Below, piece by piece: positions 1 to 13,802 of a DNA stretch of 64,000 nt. Source of the DNA: Plasmodium brasilianum (Eukaryota > Apicomplexa > Aconoidasida > Haemosporida > Plasmodiidae); the NCBI RefSeq assembly GCF_023973825.1, contig NW_027122940.1:1-64000 (forward strand), read 5' to 3'. The notes beneath the pieces were generated by a model. That model was not told where the DNA came from and searched no databases. It saw only the letters and a program-made list of their open reading frames with translations. A program made the position numbers and the translations under genes. Position 1 is the first letter of the stretch, and every line of letters begins with the position of its first letter.

Positions 1-2513
1 AATAATATTTGGAAAACATATATGTAAATAAATGCCCAAGTCTTATAGTTAAAACTTTTTAAAGAGATAATTTTCTACATAATGAACCTAACGAAGTAAT
101 TAAAATAACTTCATATATAAAGTAAATATAGAAGTTTTGTTATATATTGAAGTATCCGAAGAATAGTATTCATTATATATGAATGACTATGTGAGTATAT
201 TAACGTAATGAAGTCCTCGATCATATGTATAGGAATGAATTGTATGTTATAAAATTATATAATTTATAAAAAATGAATTAATAAATAGTTTTTCTTAAGA
301 AATATACTATTTTGTGAGAATGCTAAATAAACTAAAATAAATGAAAACAAAATCATATATTATCTTTAATACATAATCACTATGTTGAATAAATGTGCAT
401 AAACTCATATAAGTGAATATTATGAATGTCTTTTCTATATGATTGTGCATATAAGGAGAAAAAAAGTTACTAAGGGATAATATACATTTTAAAATCATAT
501 CGTTATAAAAAATGTATAAATAATAAAAATGAAAAACTTGTACAGTTCATTCGTTAATTAAAAAATATATTTCTTCATGTACAACTTATTAGATCCATAA
601 ATAATAGCATAGTTAATATATGATATAAAATGGGTGTGCAGTATTACTAATAAATAAAAAAATATTAAATAATAAAATTTTTATAGGATACATTTTATAT
701 AATTTTATAATTTTTTTTACCTATATATTAATGTCAAACAAAATTATTAAGTATTATATATTCACATGATCTTAACCATATAACAAATTATAAAAATTAA
801 ATAATAATATAAATGATAAATTATGAAATATTACCACGGAATATAACATAATGCATTTAGGTAGATAGAAAAATATTAAGACTCATATTAAAAAATAAAA
901 GCATAAATTAACTTATGATATAGTTGCATAACGTAGAAAAGATTAAATATATTAGAAACAAAAAGAAAAATAATTCAAAAATTACTTTTTCATTTAAAGA
1001 AAAATTAAAATATTTAGAAAGTGACAATTAAAATAATTCATTTATGAAACAATAAAGTAATAAGTTTATTATGAAGTAATAAATATGGTTCTTTTGTTAG
1101 ACTATAATTACATTTATATTAGGAATAAATATAGAATTATACAATTTCTTCATAATTACTTTTTTTTAATTTAAAATTATCTTTATATTTAATAGTTTTC
1201 GTTCCTTTTTTTTTAATTAATTTTTTTTTTTTTAAATGTAATATGAAATATTTTTTTTATGATTCGTATAATGTTTTGTGCGTATAATAATTTTTTAGTT
1301 TCCATTTGCAGTGATATAAACCACAATTAAAAAAATTAAGATATATAATATTTTTGTAAATATGTATTTCGCACAAAAACAAAAATTAAATTAAAATATA
1401 TTTACGTATATATTTTTTTTAAATATATGCTTTTTATGGTATGTGTTTATAAAACAAAAGAAATAATGAACTTATTTTAAAAAATTGTTCTGAAAAAAAT
1501 AAATTAATGATTTTCTTAACACATTATATTATACTATTATATTAAAAAATATTATGTATAATATTTATTTGGAAATATATTTTATCAAATATTTTCTTGA
1601 AATTATTACTAATAAATCAAAAAAAAATCAACAAAAAATATTTTTGATTTTTTTTTTTTTTTTTTTTTTTTTTAATCATAAACATTAATTTATTTAATGA
1701 ATAAAATACGAAAAAAAAGTTTTTTTATAAATTTATTAATATATTATATGCAATAATAAAATGTATTTCTAAAATATAATTCATAATATTATATATTTAT
1801 TATACAGATACAAAACTTTCATATGGATTATACTTTTTAAAATATAAAATTTCATAAATTATAAACCATGAAAATCCCATTACTTACAAATGTATTTTAT
1901 TTCACAGAATTCATATTATATTAGTTATTACGGAATAATTTATAATGGAAACGTTCTTTTTTTAAAATTTAATTTTTTCATTTATATTTATAATTAAAAA
2001 CATTTAATTATAGTTACCAAAATTTTATAATTGCAGTTTGTGTATGTTTTGAAATGCAAAGGAAAATTAATTGGAATCAATAATTAAAGCCTTAATGCAT
2101 AAAATTATATATGGTATCTCCATTTTGCACTTATATTTTGAATAAACCCAATAATTTAGAAATATTACAATAATAATTTCTTTTTATTCGCCAAACTTAT
2201 AATAAATTATTATGAAATCAGTCTACTATTCGATAATTATTTTATATATTTTGAATATTTATAATTATTAAGGAACTTAAATTATTTTAATTCGAATTAG
2301 ATTTTTATAAATAACAATAGAATAAAAATTTAATAGTTATTTTTCATTTTCTCTTTTGTAAAATACATATATATATATATTTTATTTAGATCTTTATGGA
2401 GCAATGTCAAAAAAAATTTTTAACTAATGTAGCAACCTTTATTATTAGTTGTACACTATGCTATTCTTAATTTTTTCTTAAATGAATAAATTGTAATATT
2501 AATAATTAACATA
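1..2513. other. Gene-free AT-rich subtelomeric spacer
   Basis: I see no supportable gene. The stretch is low-complexity A/T sequence with frequent stops in all frames. It contains a long T homopolymer at 1648-1673 and a short AT microsatellite near 2367-2381. The last few hundred bases are the presumed promoter of the gene starting at 2514. I could not convincingly find there the upstream block that other fam genes in the window share. Confidence 0.6.
1648..1673. repeat. Poly-T tract, about 26 nt
   Basis: Uninterrupted T run, the longest homopolymer I noticed in the window. It is typical of Plasmodium intergenic DNA and its exact length is prone to assembly error. Confidence 0.85.
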
Positions 2514-3392
2514 ATGGAACAAAAAAATAAGTTGCTTTTTTTTAATATAATTGCTGTCTTTATTTTTTTAAGTTGGGTATACTATTTTAACAATGATGTG
2601 CTATGATAATGTTTTATAAGTTTATTTTGTATTATTGATATTTGACTTGTTGTATTTTTAATAATACTTTTCCTTTGAATAAAATTATTTAATGTTTAAA
2701 TAGGAAATATTTATATATTTTTTTTCTTTTTTTAGAACACATTTAACATATCTTTGAATGAAAACTGCAAACATCGTAAAAAATTAGGTACAAAAATTTA
2801 TAGATTACTTGCAAAATATAAACGGAATAAGGATTCAAGTGTTGTATTTGTGAAAGTTAAGGTTCCAATTAATGAAGAATATGCAGAAAAAGATGTATTT
2901 AACAAGGATGAAGTATCAAGAAGAAAAAATAATCAGTTAGGTAAACATATATCCAATAATATCGGAGACTATGAACTATCTAGGAAAAATAATTCTTCTG
3001 TATGCACAAGAAGAGATTCAAATTTTGGAAAAAGAATATATGACCATATATATTATAAAAATCATGTTAGGTTTGCTACGAATGATGATTTTAAGTTTTT
3101 AAAAAGTAGTAAAAAAAGAAAAATAAATATGTTACGTGCTTTATTTATTATATATCTACCCATTGTAATACTAAATATTGCTATGATAGATTTTAGTAAT
3201 TGGGGCCTTAGAAATATATTTCCAGAAGGTTGGAAGATACCAATAATTATATTAATATATATATTACCTATGGTGTTTATGCCATTGGCTATTTTTATCT
3301 GTAAGAAGGTTGAAAAATATGATAAAATGTTATATATAAAAAGTAAAATGAATAATAGGAAATATCGTCCTTCAACGAATATAAGTTTTTAA
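2514..3392 (+). CDS. Two-exon exported membrane protein, fam-l/fam-m-like, third subtype
   Basis: Probable joined gene: exon 1 at 2514-2597, a 138-nt phase-0 intron, exon 2 at 2736-3392, about 246 residues. Exon 1 starts MEQKNKLL and continues as a hydrophobic signal sequence. Exon 2 begins NTFNISLNENC after a T-rich acceptor and carries YRLLAKYK at about residues 50-57, a PEXEL-like R-x-L with lysine where E/D/Q is canonical. Two hydrophobic helices lie at about 161-179 and 196-217, followed by a short basic tail. The middle block (GKRIYDHIYYKN, then DFKFLK) differs from both fam-l and fam-m signatures and is shared only with the damaged gene at 12961-13802. The donor is unusual: where its relatives have GTATGA, this copy reads CTATGA, so splicing must use the GT three bases earlier or the gene is impaired. 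Function unknown; export or host-cell membrane location is inferred from family architecture. Confidence 0.75.
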
Positions 3393-6300
3393 AAAAATTA
3401 TGATCATTTATTTTCTTAGCTACATATATTCATTACACGCATAAATATAATTACATAACTTTTATTAATTCACCTTTAGATAAATAGTCTTTTTCATAGG
3501 AAACAGTAAAAATAAACGTTTTTCATTTTTTGGTGAATTTGAATGTTTTAATATTTTTAAATTTGTATTTTAAAGTACTTTTTTTAGTTTGACAAAAAGT
3601 TATATCCTTATATATATATATATATATATGTATATTAAAATATATTATTTTGGAAAAAAAATATATATACATAAATATGTTACAAAATTATTACGGAAAG
3701 GCATAATAAAGATAACTTTGTAGTTATCTTTTGTAGTTTGTGTGTGTAACTGTAAAATATTGTCTTGTTTTTATTAATATCTTGTTCTGTCTTAAAAACT
3801 ATTTGTTGATATATTCAAAGCGAAGTTTTATTAATATAATATAAAAAATTAATTCCCTCCTTTTTCTTATTAAGGTACAAATTAAATGAATGATTATATA
3901 TTATTATTTTTTGTTGTATATTTTATTTGTTTAAATGTACATATGTAAATTATATATTTTATAAAAGTTATTATCATATATTTAATTTTACTTAAAATAA
4001 AAATTCATTACATGACAGCTAAGAATAAATTAAAATAAAAACAAATCGATGTAACTTATTGCATCAGATTTTAGGAGTAATTTAAAATAATATAGAGAAT
4101 AATTACTTTATATTTATTTTACTTTTTTGTTCGTTTTTACGAAACAATTGGTTTAATGAATAATTAAAATGTAACATAAGGCACAAAAATGTAAAAAACG
4201 TTTATGACATTTTAAATATCTGAAGAAAGAGATAAACATCTTTTTGTTTATTTTTATTTCATTTTATGCTGTAGAACAGTTTTTAATATTATTGTGCACT
4301 AAATATTATTATATTTTAAAATTTCTAGTAAATATTAAATTCCATTTTGTATATTTAACATAGAATGTTAATTTAATTTTTTTTTTGTTTGTTTTCCAAT
4401 GTCTGCTTTTAATAATATTGGGAAATATTGCAGAATATTAAGAATTTTGAATATTTAGTAATTAAGAATTTTTATTTTATTTATATTTATTCTACATTTT
4501 GTTCTGAATATTTACTGAATTATTTATTTTATGATGAGTGTGTTCATTTTTGCTTTTGTTTTTTTTTAAGAATCTTATATTAGATAAATTTATGTAAACG
4601 TATGCGCACTGTGAAGATATTAAAACAATTTTGAACATTGTAAATTAATTAGAAAAAATAAATATTATAGTACGTTGTGAGAGTTAAGTGAAATATAAGT
4701 TATTGTAAAAAATTATACAGATGAAAATCCGAATTAGTAATAATTTTAAAGATTAATTAAAATATATAAATTTGTGATATTATATTTTAGTGCAACTATT
4801 AATAGGAGTAGTATAGGTTAATAGACTTAATATCTTTAATGTTATGATTATTCTAAAGTAGTTAAAAAATGAAACAATAGGTGCACAATATTTCAATATA
4901 AAATATATTAAATATAAGTTCATTTACTTTTGAACAGAGATTAAAGAAACCTTTCATAAGAACTATTAATATTATAACACTAAGAATATCATTAATTAAA
5001 AGAAAAATAATATATTATTATAAAAGTTATATTCAAGGGAAATGAAAATTACGAGTGACAATATATATAGAAGGGTTTAAAAATATTATGGAGTTAATGA
5101 AGTTATACACATGTTTTAAATAATAGTTTTTCTTTATAGTGTATAAGTTTACATAGGAACAAATTATATATTTGATAAAAAGATAAAAACTCTTAATATA
5201 TAATTCTTTAACTTTGCTGAATATGTATAATTAATGAATATAAATTGACATGGATATTATTAATAAATATAACATTCAAAAAGTATTATGGGAAAATATA
5301 ATTATAAAAAATGTCAAACTAAATTAGTTTCATGAGAACCTAGAAACCATTTATGAAATAGAACATAATAATTTTGCCGTTATATACTCTTTGAAGAATA
5401 CACTATCAATTTTTAATATTCCCTACATATAATTGTTGTAAAAATAATAAATTATAATATATAAAAAAGTTAGAAAATTTTAAGGTCGAAATGAGAATTG
5501 TTCTAAATATGTATGTAGTTATATATATAAATATACACTCAGTTCACATATAAAGTTATGAAATAAAAAATATATATATCTTATTTTTCAATAGTGCTCA
5601 AATGTAATATGCAGTATATGGTATAAACAAAAATGTTTAGTTTTTTTTTATTTTTTTTTTGATATAATTAATTACTTTTTAAAAGAGTAATTTTATTACA
5701 GAAATTGTTTTAATTTTATTTTTATCTAATAAAAATAGTATATTTAATTTTTCTTATTTATAATTATTTTGCGTAATAAATTATATAAACAATGAAGAAT
5801 AAAATTATTGGAACATTAATATTTCTACTTTAAAAGGCATATTTCATAAAATAAATGTAATCTACTTTATTTATATTAGTTAGTTAAACGTTATAGTTTA
5901 ATATGTGATTTAAAAGAATTCATATATATAAATTAATAAAAAATATATTAGAAGTTAAATTTTCTAAAGAATTTTCAAGATGAAAATACAATTTTGATTT
6001 TGCTATAATACATTATATACTATATATTAAGATTTATTTAGGATTTTATTTTATTTTGTAAATTATTTTGTTTAAATTTATTATTGAAATTTCTTTTTTA
6101 AAATTATAGCAATTACAAGAAATATTATTTTAATAAATTTATTTCTGGGTGTCAATATTTTTTTTTTTATTAATATTTGTATTTTTATAGATCTTATAAA
6201 TCCATTATATTTTTAGAGAAGAAAAATAGAAAATAATTGAATTTCCCAAAATTTATGTATTTTGTTTTTAGTAATAATAAATAAAATATATTTTTATAAA

Positions 6301-8020
6301 TTGTATAATAATTATAAAATTCTATTTATAATAATTTTATGCAGAATTAAAAAATCGTTAATTAGGTCATATATTTTTAAAATAAAAAGCAAACTCATGT
6401 ATATTCATTCCAAAAATAAAACCTTTAAAATAATAGTGCATAGATGATCCACATATCCTATGTATATATCACGGATTAACTTTCAAATTGTACAATAAAA
6501 TAAAAAATTATCCTTTTTTTACGTTTTTTCCATCCTATTAGAACTATTATATTTCATATAATGATTTAAGTCCTTTAGCTATAGTATAATGCTCAAATAG
6601 TTTAAGTACTCAAAATACCTTTAGTTATAGGAAACATAGGAAAAAAAAATAATAATCTTATTACTAATATTCATTTATGTTCCTATTCAAGCCGTATAAT
6701 TTTATATTTTTTTTTTTAAATAAAAAACAAAATCCTAAATAGGAAGGAAGCAGTTTTACTTTATTATCTTTCTGAAAATTATTAATAACTGAAATTTTTA
6801 GTTCTTATGTTGATAATTAATATATATATATAAAAGAAATTACTATTACATTTGGTTGATTAATTGCATGTCTGTTGATATATAAATAATTTTCCTCATA
6901 TTATTTTATTAATTATGTTTATTAATTACACAATAATTGTTAAAATAATATTAACATATTTTCATTATATAAAAAAATGTAAAATAAAAGAAACGAAATA
7001 TATATAAACATTTAATCTAAATATCATATATATATAAAACTTAAAAATAAATATCTATATAATATTTATATTAATAGTTTAAGCATTTTTGCTACGTTAT
7101 GAATTACCAGTATATATTCGTGTACGAATAATGAATTTATATTCTTTATAAAAAAAAAAAAAAAAGGTTTTTATATAAAAATGTTTTTAACGAATTTTTC
7201 AAATACTACAAGTGTTAATATTTTAATATACATTTATATTAATGGTTATATGTAATATTTATTGGAACTTAATCTTTTTGATTATAACACTTAAGAATAG
7301 TCCATAACTTATTTTGTGGTTTACAGTCTCTAATTGAAAGTTCAAAATAATAATTCTTTGGGAATAAAACATTAAGTTTTATTATGTATGAATTATATAT
7401 ATGAAACATGTATTCAAAGGTTAAATTAAGAAAAAAAATTATTTAACCTGTACGAATAATAATGTTATTCTTCAATTCATATTTTTAATACCATATTTCT
7501 TGAATTTCTAATAAAATTAATAAAAAGTTTAAAAGAAATTAGATTAAAGTTTTTATACGAAAAATAAAAATAAAATAAGAAAATTAAATGTAAAGTTTAT
7601 TTACTTCTTAATACTTAAGTGTTTTAATAAATTTAATTATCTATTATGAAGAAATAATAATTTTAGTATATGAATAAAAATTCTTAATGTTTAATAAAGA
7701 CCTGTAAAAATACTAAAAATTTTGTATGTATATATATATGAAATTAAAAATATTTAATTATTCAAATTAAAGCTACAACATTTTTTATAATATTTTTTTA
7801 GAATTAATTTATCAAAAATTATGATACTATATATATATATTTTTTTTTATCCTTCATTTTAGGTAGCAGAATATATTAGGTATGCAACATAAAGGAACTA
7901 TTCATAGACAAATATTCGTATAGTTTTCCATATTTTTTTTTATTTTTCTTTTACAAATATAAAAAACCTAAAATTAAGATATATAATTAATAATTATTAG
8001 GTGAGATACATCTCTGAATT

Positions 8021-8071
8021 ATGAAATCGCTTATTATATGGATATTTTTATCATATATCTTATCAGTCAAG
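8021..8071 (+). pseudogene. Orphan signal-peptide-like first exon
   Basis: Seventeen codons from an ATG (MKSLIIWIFLSYILSVK) run directly into a GTAAAA donor. This is the usual form of exon 1 in Plasmodium exported-protein genes: lysine near the start, hydrophobic core, donor at the end of the hydrophobic stretch. I found no open second exon within the next several hundred bases, so it is either a relic whose body has decayed or a chance match. A start plus hydrophobic codons is easy to produce in T-rich DNA, so confidence is low. Confidence 0.3.
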
Positions 8072-11000
8072 GTAAAATTTTATTGTATTTTCCAAATTAC
8101 TTATTAGCGTAATAACGTATTCATTATGATTTATAAAACGTTATACATATTAAAAAGTTCTTTTAAAAATAACATATATATATATATATTAATTTGAGAT
8201 GATGGTAAATTTTTTGAGAACGTAATAATGTTTTTTTCGCATTGTACTCTAAATATCATTTCATTATTAAACATACTAAAAATAAATTCCTCACAAGGTA
8301 AGAAATATTGTTATGTTGTTGTAAAATTATAAAATTTCTACACTATATTAAATAAAAATAGTTTAAATAAATTAGTTGTTTAATAATTAATGTAAAAATG
8401 TTATCCAATAATATAATATATATGTCATTAAAGTAATTCTTATGTAGGACAATAATATGATCTTGAGTGTTATATTTGTCTGAATCACATTTCGAATATT
8501 AGATCACATATTAATCTATTGTATTTATTTATATATCTATATATATATATATTTATACAAAATGGATATATATTTATATATATATAAGTTATATGTACAA
8601 CATATCTTTTAATTTCATCAAAAGAAATTAACCATTAAGGAATAAAACGAAAACTTTTCTTAAAATTTCAATAATTAATTTTCTATTATTTAATCTATAT
8701 ATATTTCTGTTTGTCCTTTTTTAAATATATTAAAATATTTTTTTTTTTGTTAATATATTTTTTATTATTGTATTTTAATATCGGATAAAATTCATTGCAC
8801 GTTTCTATTATTTACTTATTGCAGTTTTTCTAAAGTCATACAAAATTAATAATTTGTATAAATTTTTTAAGTTTTGTTGATAGTATTATCCATCTATTAT
8901 TTTTGTTATTATTTAAAACATAATATTTAATATTAAGAGGATATATTGAATATTTAAAGTATTAATATAAGCTAAATGAAATTCTAAATAAATAAAAAGT
9001 AATATAAACGATATTGAAAATATACGTAAAATTAATTTTATTTAGAAAAATGTAGTTTTTTAAATAACAAATTATAAGTTTTTCTTATAATATATGTATA
9101 AATTTACAATATAAGAATTGTGGTATATATCATTATGGAATTTGTGTAAACACATTAAATTTATAGTTCATATTATATTACAGAAGAGTTAATAATTACC
9201 AAAATGTTATAATAGTGTGCGCATTATTAAATAATATTATATTTGAAATATGATATATGAATATTTTTTTTTTTTATAAATATGTTTAATTTTATGAACG
9301 CTCTTTCATATATATATATATGATTATCGAATAGAATGATGTTTTGTAGGAACTGTAATTATAGATTATTTTAATAGTATTATCCTAGATTATAATTATA
9401 CAAATTATCTTAATATAGAATACGTGATATTCATGTTATGTTTTACTTAATTTAATTTAACTAATAGGATTACATATTACCGTTATATGTTTAATTTATT
9501 TAATATCACATTCCATAGATATAACATAGATTTATGAATATTTTATTTAAAAATTTTATCAGACATATGAAAATTTAATTATCGTATCATAAAAATAATT
9601 ATATAAGCGTTAATGTTGCATTAATATAAATAATATATTTATTATTAGAACTTTTTAGTAGTTTTAATGAAATTTTCATATTACCATTATACAAAGTACT
9701 AAAATTATGTATATATGTTTAATGAATTTTCTCATATATATATATTATATAGTTAGATGTTTTATTATAAGTACTATATATCCTAATTATTTTATCCTTG
9801 AGTTATTACGTTAATATTGGTTATGTAGTTAATATTAATGTATTATTGTATCTCCATTATATTCTCAACATATATAGTAAATTTATATAAAATAATTATC
9901 CTTTAATTTTATGTTGTGTTTTTTTAGATACTTCATCTTGTTTACTGGCATATTGTTATATTAAATCTGTATATTTCTTTTAGAAACATGTTAATATGTA
10001 TAATGTTACATTTGAATTATTATTAATGAAGTATTTTGATTTAACATTTTTTATTTTTATATTGTTTTAAAGTACTCTTTAATTAACTTGTTCAAATACA
10101 AATTCATAAGAAATGATGTGTCCACTGATGAAAATTTATAAATTAGAATTTGATGAATTATGATATTTTATATAATATATGCTGTCTACAGAATACATTT
10201 GATAATTTTAGATCAATTTATCGGTAAATTTTCACTATTTTTGTCAAGATAATTAAAAATATTTAGTTTCTTTCCTATAGAATTAAAGAAAAATGTCTAG
10301 ATGAAATTAACTCATTTTAAAAAAATTACATATCGTAAATTCAACTCCTTCAAAAAAAATTATTTATGTCAAAGTGAATTAGAGGAATTGTAGAAAGAGA
10401 ATCTATATTTTTAATTGGAATTAATTGTGGTGTTAGGAAAAAAAAAAGAAGAAAAATAATATAATAAGAGTTAATGTAATTATTGGATATAAAGAGATAA
10501 ACCATTAAAAATCAGCATGTGGATTTGCTTCTTCTCACGATAGCAAACATTATACTGAGCATTTTTTAGTAACTGATTTTTATTGAGAATCAGTAGCTTC
10601 ATATAGATAATTCAATTATTTTAAGAACGGTAAATGTTTATATTAAAATATATGACTATTGTGATTAGCATATTAATATTTAATCATTTTCAACTGCATG
10701 CAAGAATTATTGACTTTTTTTGTAACATCAATTTATACGACTGTTAAATAATTAGTAACATTTTTCAGCATAGATGAGAAGACAGGATATATTAATTGAA
10801 TTATGAAAACTTTCTAGATATAATAAAACATATAATTTATGCATTAAATTATAAGATTGTAAAAATATAAACAGTTTTTCTTTGTAGAACTTCGGAATAT
10901 TTGTTACTTTAAATTACAGATGAAACCATGTAAACAAAAAATTATTTTAAGTAAAAATTAAATTTTTAAATAAACGAATTATTTTTTGAAAATACAGTAT

Positions 11001-12710
11001 TATATATCTAGTATGAAAATGAAAATAATATTTTGAAAATTGAATTTTAAAATTATTTTATGTTCAACTTGTTATATAGCTATATATTAATAATATTTTT
11101 TATTAAATATAAAAAACGTATAAAGTGAAAAGCATATAAAATTTATTGTGCTATTTATATGTATAAAGACACAATTGTACTGTAATATATATATGTAACA
11201 AGAGAAAAATTGATTATTTTACTATAAAATTAAACTATTTGTTTATTATTTCTTAATTTAGGAAAGACTGAAATTATTTAGCGAAATAAAAAACTACATA
11301 AAAACAGATGTTTTAAAAATATGTTTACAAACTATGAATGTTTCTAAAACAAAAAAATTGAATTTATAAGCAAATTTTTATCAGTATTTTAATATATAGT
11401 GTTCTTAGTTTTCGTATTTTATTTTATAATATATATTTATTACTATTATACAATTTTAACTGGGTTAACATTTATTATATATGGTAATATTATGTTAGAG
11501 TAAAAAGGTGGCATTCATAAAATGTATGAAAACCCAAAGAAATTTAAAATGTTATTTTATAAATATCGGGCTAAAATCGATATTAACTTATATAAGTGTA
11601 AATACAATAGTGTTACCTTTTTGTGTAACTTTTTTTAGTTTATTTTTTTGTAGAAGTGTAATATTTAAAAAAAAAAAAAAATTGAATTTTATATTAGATG
11701 ATTAGATTTATTTATTAATTTAAGAACTATTTTGTAATTTATCATTTTTTGTCTGCTATAATATATAGAGAACATAAATATATTAATGGAGTGTATTTTT
11801 GCTGTTAAAGATATTTTTATCAAAATATTATTTTATGTTTATTAAATTACATTTCTAAAATATGTTTCTAATATAATTTATTTGCAAATGAATAAACAAA
11901 AAATAATTTATTTTTTCAAAATTTATAAGTATACAAATTATTATATTGTATATTTTGCGGAATTATATATTTTTCATTTTTTTGTATTCATTGTGTACAT
12001 ATAAATTCAGGTTATAACATTCATATTGTAAATATGTTTCATTAGAAAAACATATAATTTCATATGCTATTGTAAAGCAAGATTTTTATAACAATTTTTC
12101 TTTATATACTTTTTTTTTTTTTTTTAATTTAATACCACTTTTAAAAGTATAAATTTTATTAAAAAAAATATATAATTGGAACAAATTTTAAATATTATCA
12201 TTTAGAAATAACGGTAAAAATAAATATTAATTAGAAATTATAATATTCAAAATTTATTAGAGAAACACGAACAACTTTGATTTTTTATTTTCCTTATATA
12301 TATTTTTTTTTTCTTACAAATGAAAATCTAATTTTTATTTTAAAATTATATCATGAATCATATGAAATACGAGATTTATAATTAATTTAGCACCAATTTT
12401 ATGAAATTTTTTGTTTTTTCGTTTATCATTACAATTATTATATTGTTATGATAATTAATAGATTTTAAAAATATCAATCATTTGCTCCGAAATATAATAT
12501 TTAGCAAAAAAGAATTATCAATAAGAAAATATTATTAAAATTAGCAATTATTCTCTTAATATGCAGAAACATATTATTAATTATATTTTATATAAATTGA
12601 ATATTTTTTACTATTATGAAATATTATTTTTATTTTATTTAAAAAGGGATTAATAAAAAAAATTTTTGATTAAGGTAACTTATTAAATAACTAAATTAAG
12701 TGTTTTAAAT

Positions 12711-12770
12711 AATTATGAATACATTCAAATTATGTTATAATTAATGTTAGTTTTTTATAAATAACATTAA
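12711..12770 (+). promoter_or_regulatory. Shared upstream block with palindrome and hairpin
   Basis: About 190-250 bp upstream of the start at 12961 the sequence reads TATGAATACATTCAAATTA. This matches blocks in front of the fam genes at 43631, 47311 and 52438. It is followed by an inverted repeat TTAATGTTA (12741-12749) / TAACATTAA (12762-12770) with a 12-nt spacer. The same nine-base arms with the same spacing occur before the gene at 62886. The role is unknown; promoter, nucleosome-positioning or simple common ancestry are all possible. Confidence 0.45.
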
Positions 12771-12960
12771 TGTTAAAATAAGGTAATAACATTTTAGAGT
12801 TCTCTTATATTTTCTATGTTGTAAAATGTATTATACTTATTATATGGATATTATTAATTTTTTATGAAAAACATTTTTAGTGTTTCTTGTCATTGAAAGA
12901 ATATTTATTATCAATAATTTGTTATTAACAGGAAATAATACAATATTAGGAATCTACATT

Positions 12961-13802
12961 ATGAAAAGGAAATTTAAGTTATTGTTTTTTATTAAAATTG
13001 AGACATTTATCTTTTTAACACGGATGTGTCGTTTTAATAATGATGTGGTATAATATGTTTTAATTAAAGTTATCTTTGTTATTCAATTTTTTTCTTTTTT
13101 AGTTCTAATAATATTTATTTTTAGCATGGATTTTTTTATTTTTTTAAATGGTATATATTACTTTTGTTACTTTAGAGTACTTTTGTAAATATTTAGATGA
13201 GAAAGAAATTAGTGATAAAAAATCATGTACAAGAACTTATCGTTTACTAGCAATGCATAATAAGGAAATGTGCTTAAATTCCGTATGGAAAAAAGAAGAT
13301 ATTCTAAATAATGGAGATTATGAAAAGAAACATATATCTAATAATAAAAGAGTATCCAAAGGAAAAAATAAACTGCGAAATGAATGTACATCCATTAATT
13401 CAAGAGCCTATAAACAAGCTTGGAAAAGTAAATCTTCTGTGTACAATAGTGTAAATACTTATTCTGGAAAAAGAATGTTAGACAAAATATATTATAAAAA
13501 TGTACGTAGGTATAGTACAAATGCTGATTTTAAGTTTATAAAAATATGTATACAAAAAAAAATATGAGGCATTTTTTGCTTTATTTATCTTCCATTTAGT
13601 AGTTGGAGTAGCATTAGCTATGTTAATATATTTGTTGTATGATAGCCTAGGCTCTATAAGCACTATAGATTTATTAAAATATTTTGGATCATTATATATA
13701 TTATGGATTATAGTTTTAGTAAGGCTTTTTTATATCCTAAGAAAAACTGCAAACCATAAAGAATTATTACATTTAAAAAGTAAAATGAACTTCACAGAAT
13801 AA
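12961..13802 (+). pseudogene. Frameshifted fam-l/m-like exported protein gene, third subtype
   Basis: Relative of the gene at 2514-3392. Exon 1 starts at 12961 (MKRKFKLLFF, hydrophobic) and ends at a GT at 13045 or 13048. The expected phase-0 acceptor gives exon 2 from 13176, which reads S-T-F and then stops at a TAG six codons later. From about 13184 the coding frame is displaced: EKEISDKKS, then YRLLAMHN, then GKRMLDKIYYKN and DFKFIK, until an A homopolymer at about 13552-13562. There the frame shifts back and continues as a hydrophobic helix, a second helix and a basic tail to a stop at 13802. The two shifts have opposite sign. The simplest reading is a one-base loss near 13184 and a one-base gain in the A run, giving a pseudogene. 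Homopolymer sequencing error could explain the second shift but not easily the first. Confidence 0.7.

Larger units (their letters stand above)
3393..12960. other. Gene-free spacer of about 9.5 kb
   Basis: No complete gene is visible. The sequence is almost pure A/T with short AT microsatellites (for example near 3610-3630 and 8534-8590) and stops in every frame. The first 300 bases after 3392 resemble the 3' flanks of other fam genes. About 6.24-6.45 kb resembles spacer sequence near 39.4 kb and 59.2 kb. An orphan signal-peptide-like exon at 8021-8071 and a second hydrophobic exon-like stretch at about 8229-8298, ending CACAAG before GTAAG, have no continuation that I can find. Confidence 0.55.

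Noticed and set aside
10560..10600. Seven-base hairpin ACTGATT/AATCAGT
   Set aside because: Short stem-loops of this size are expected in 64 kb of A/T-rich DNA; no gene or second copy nearby gives it meaning.
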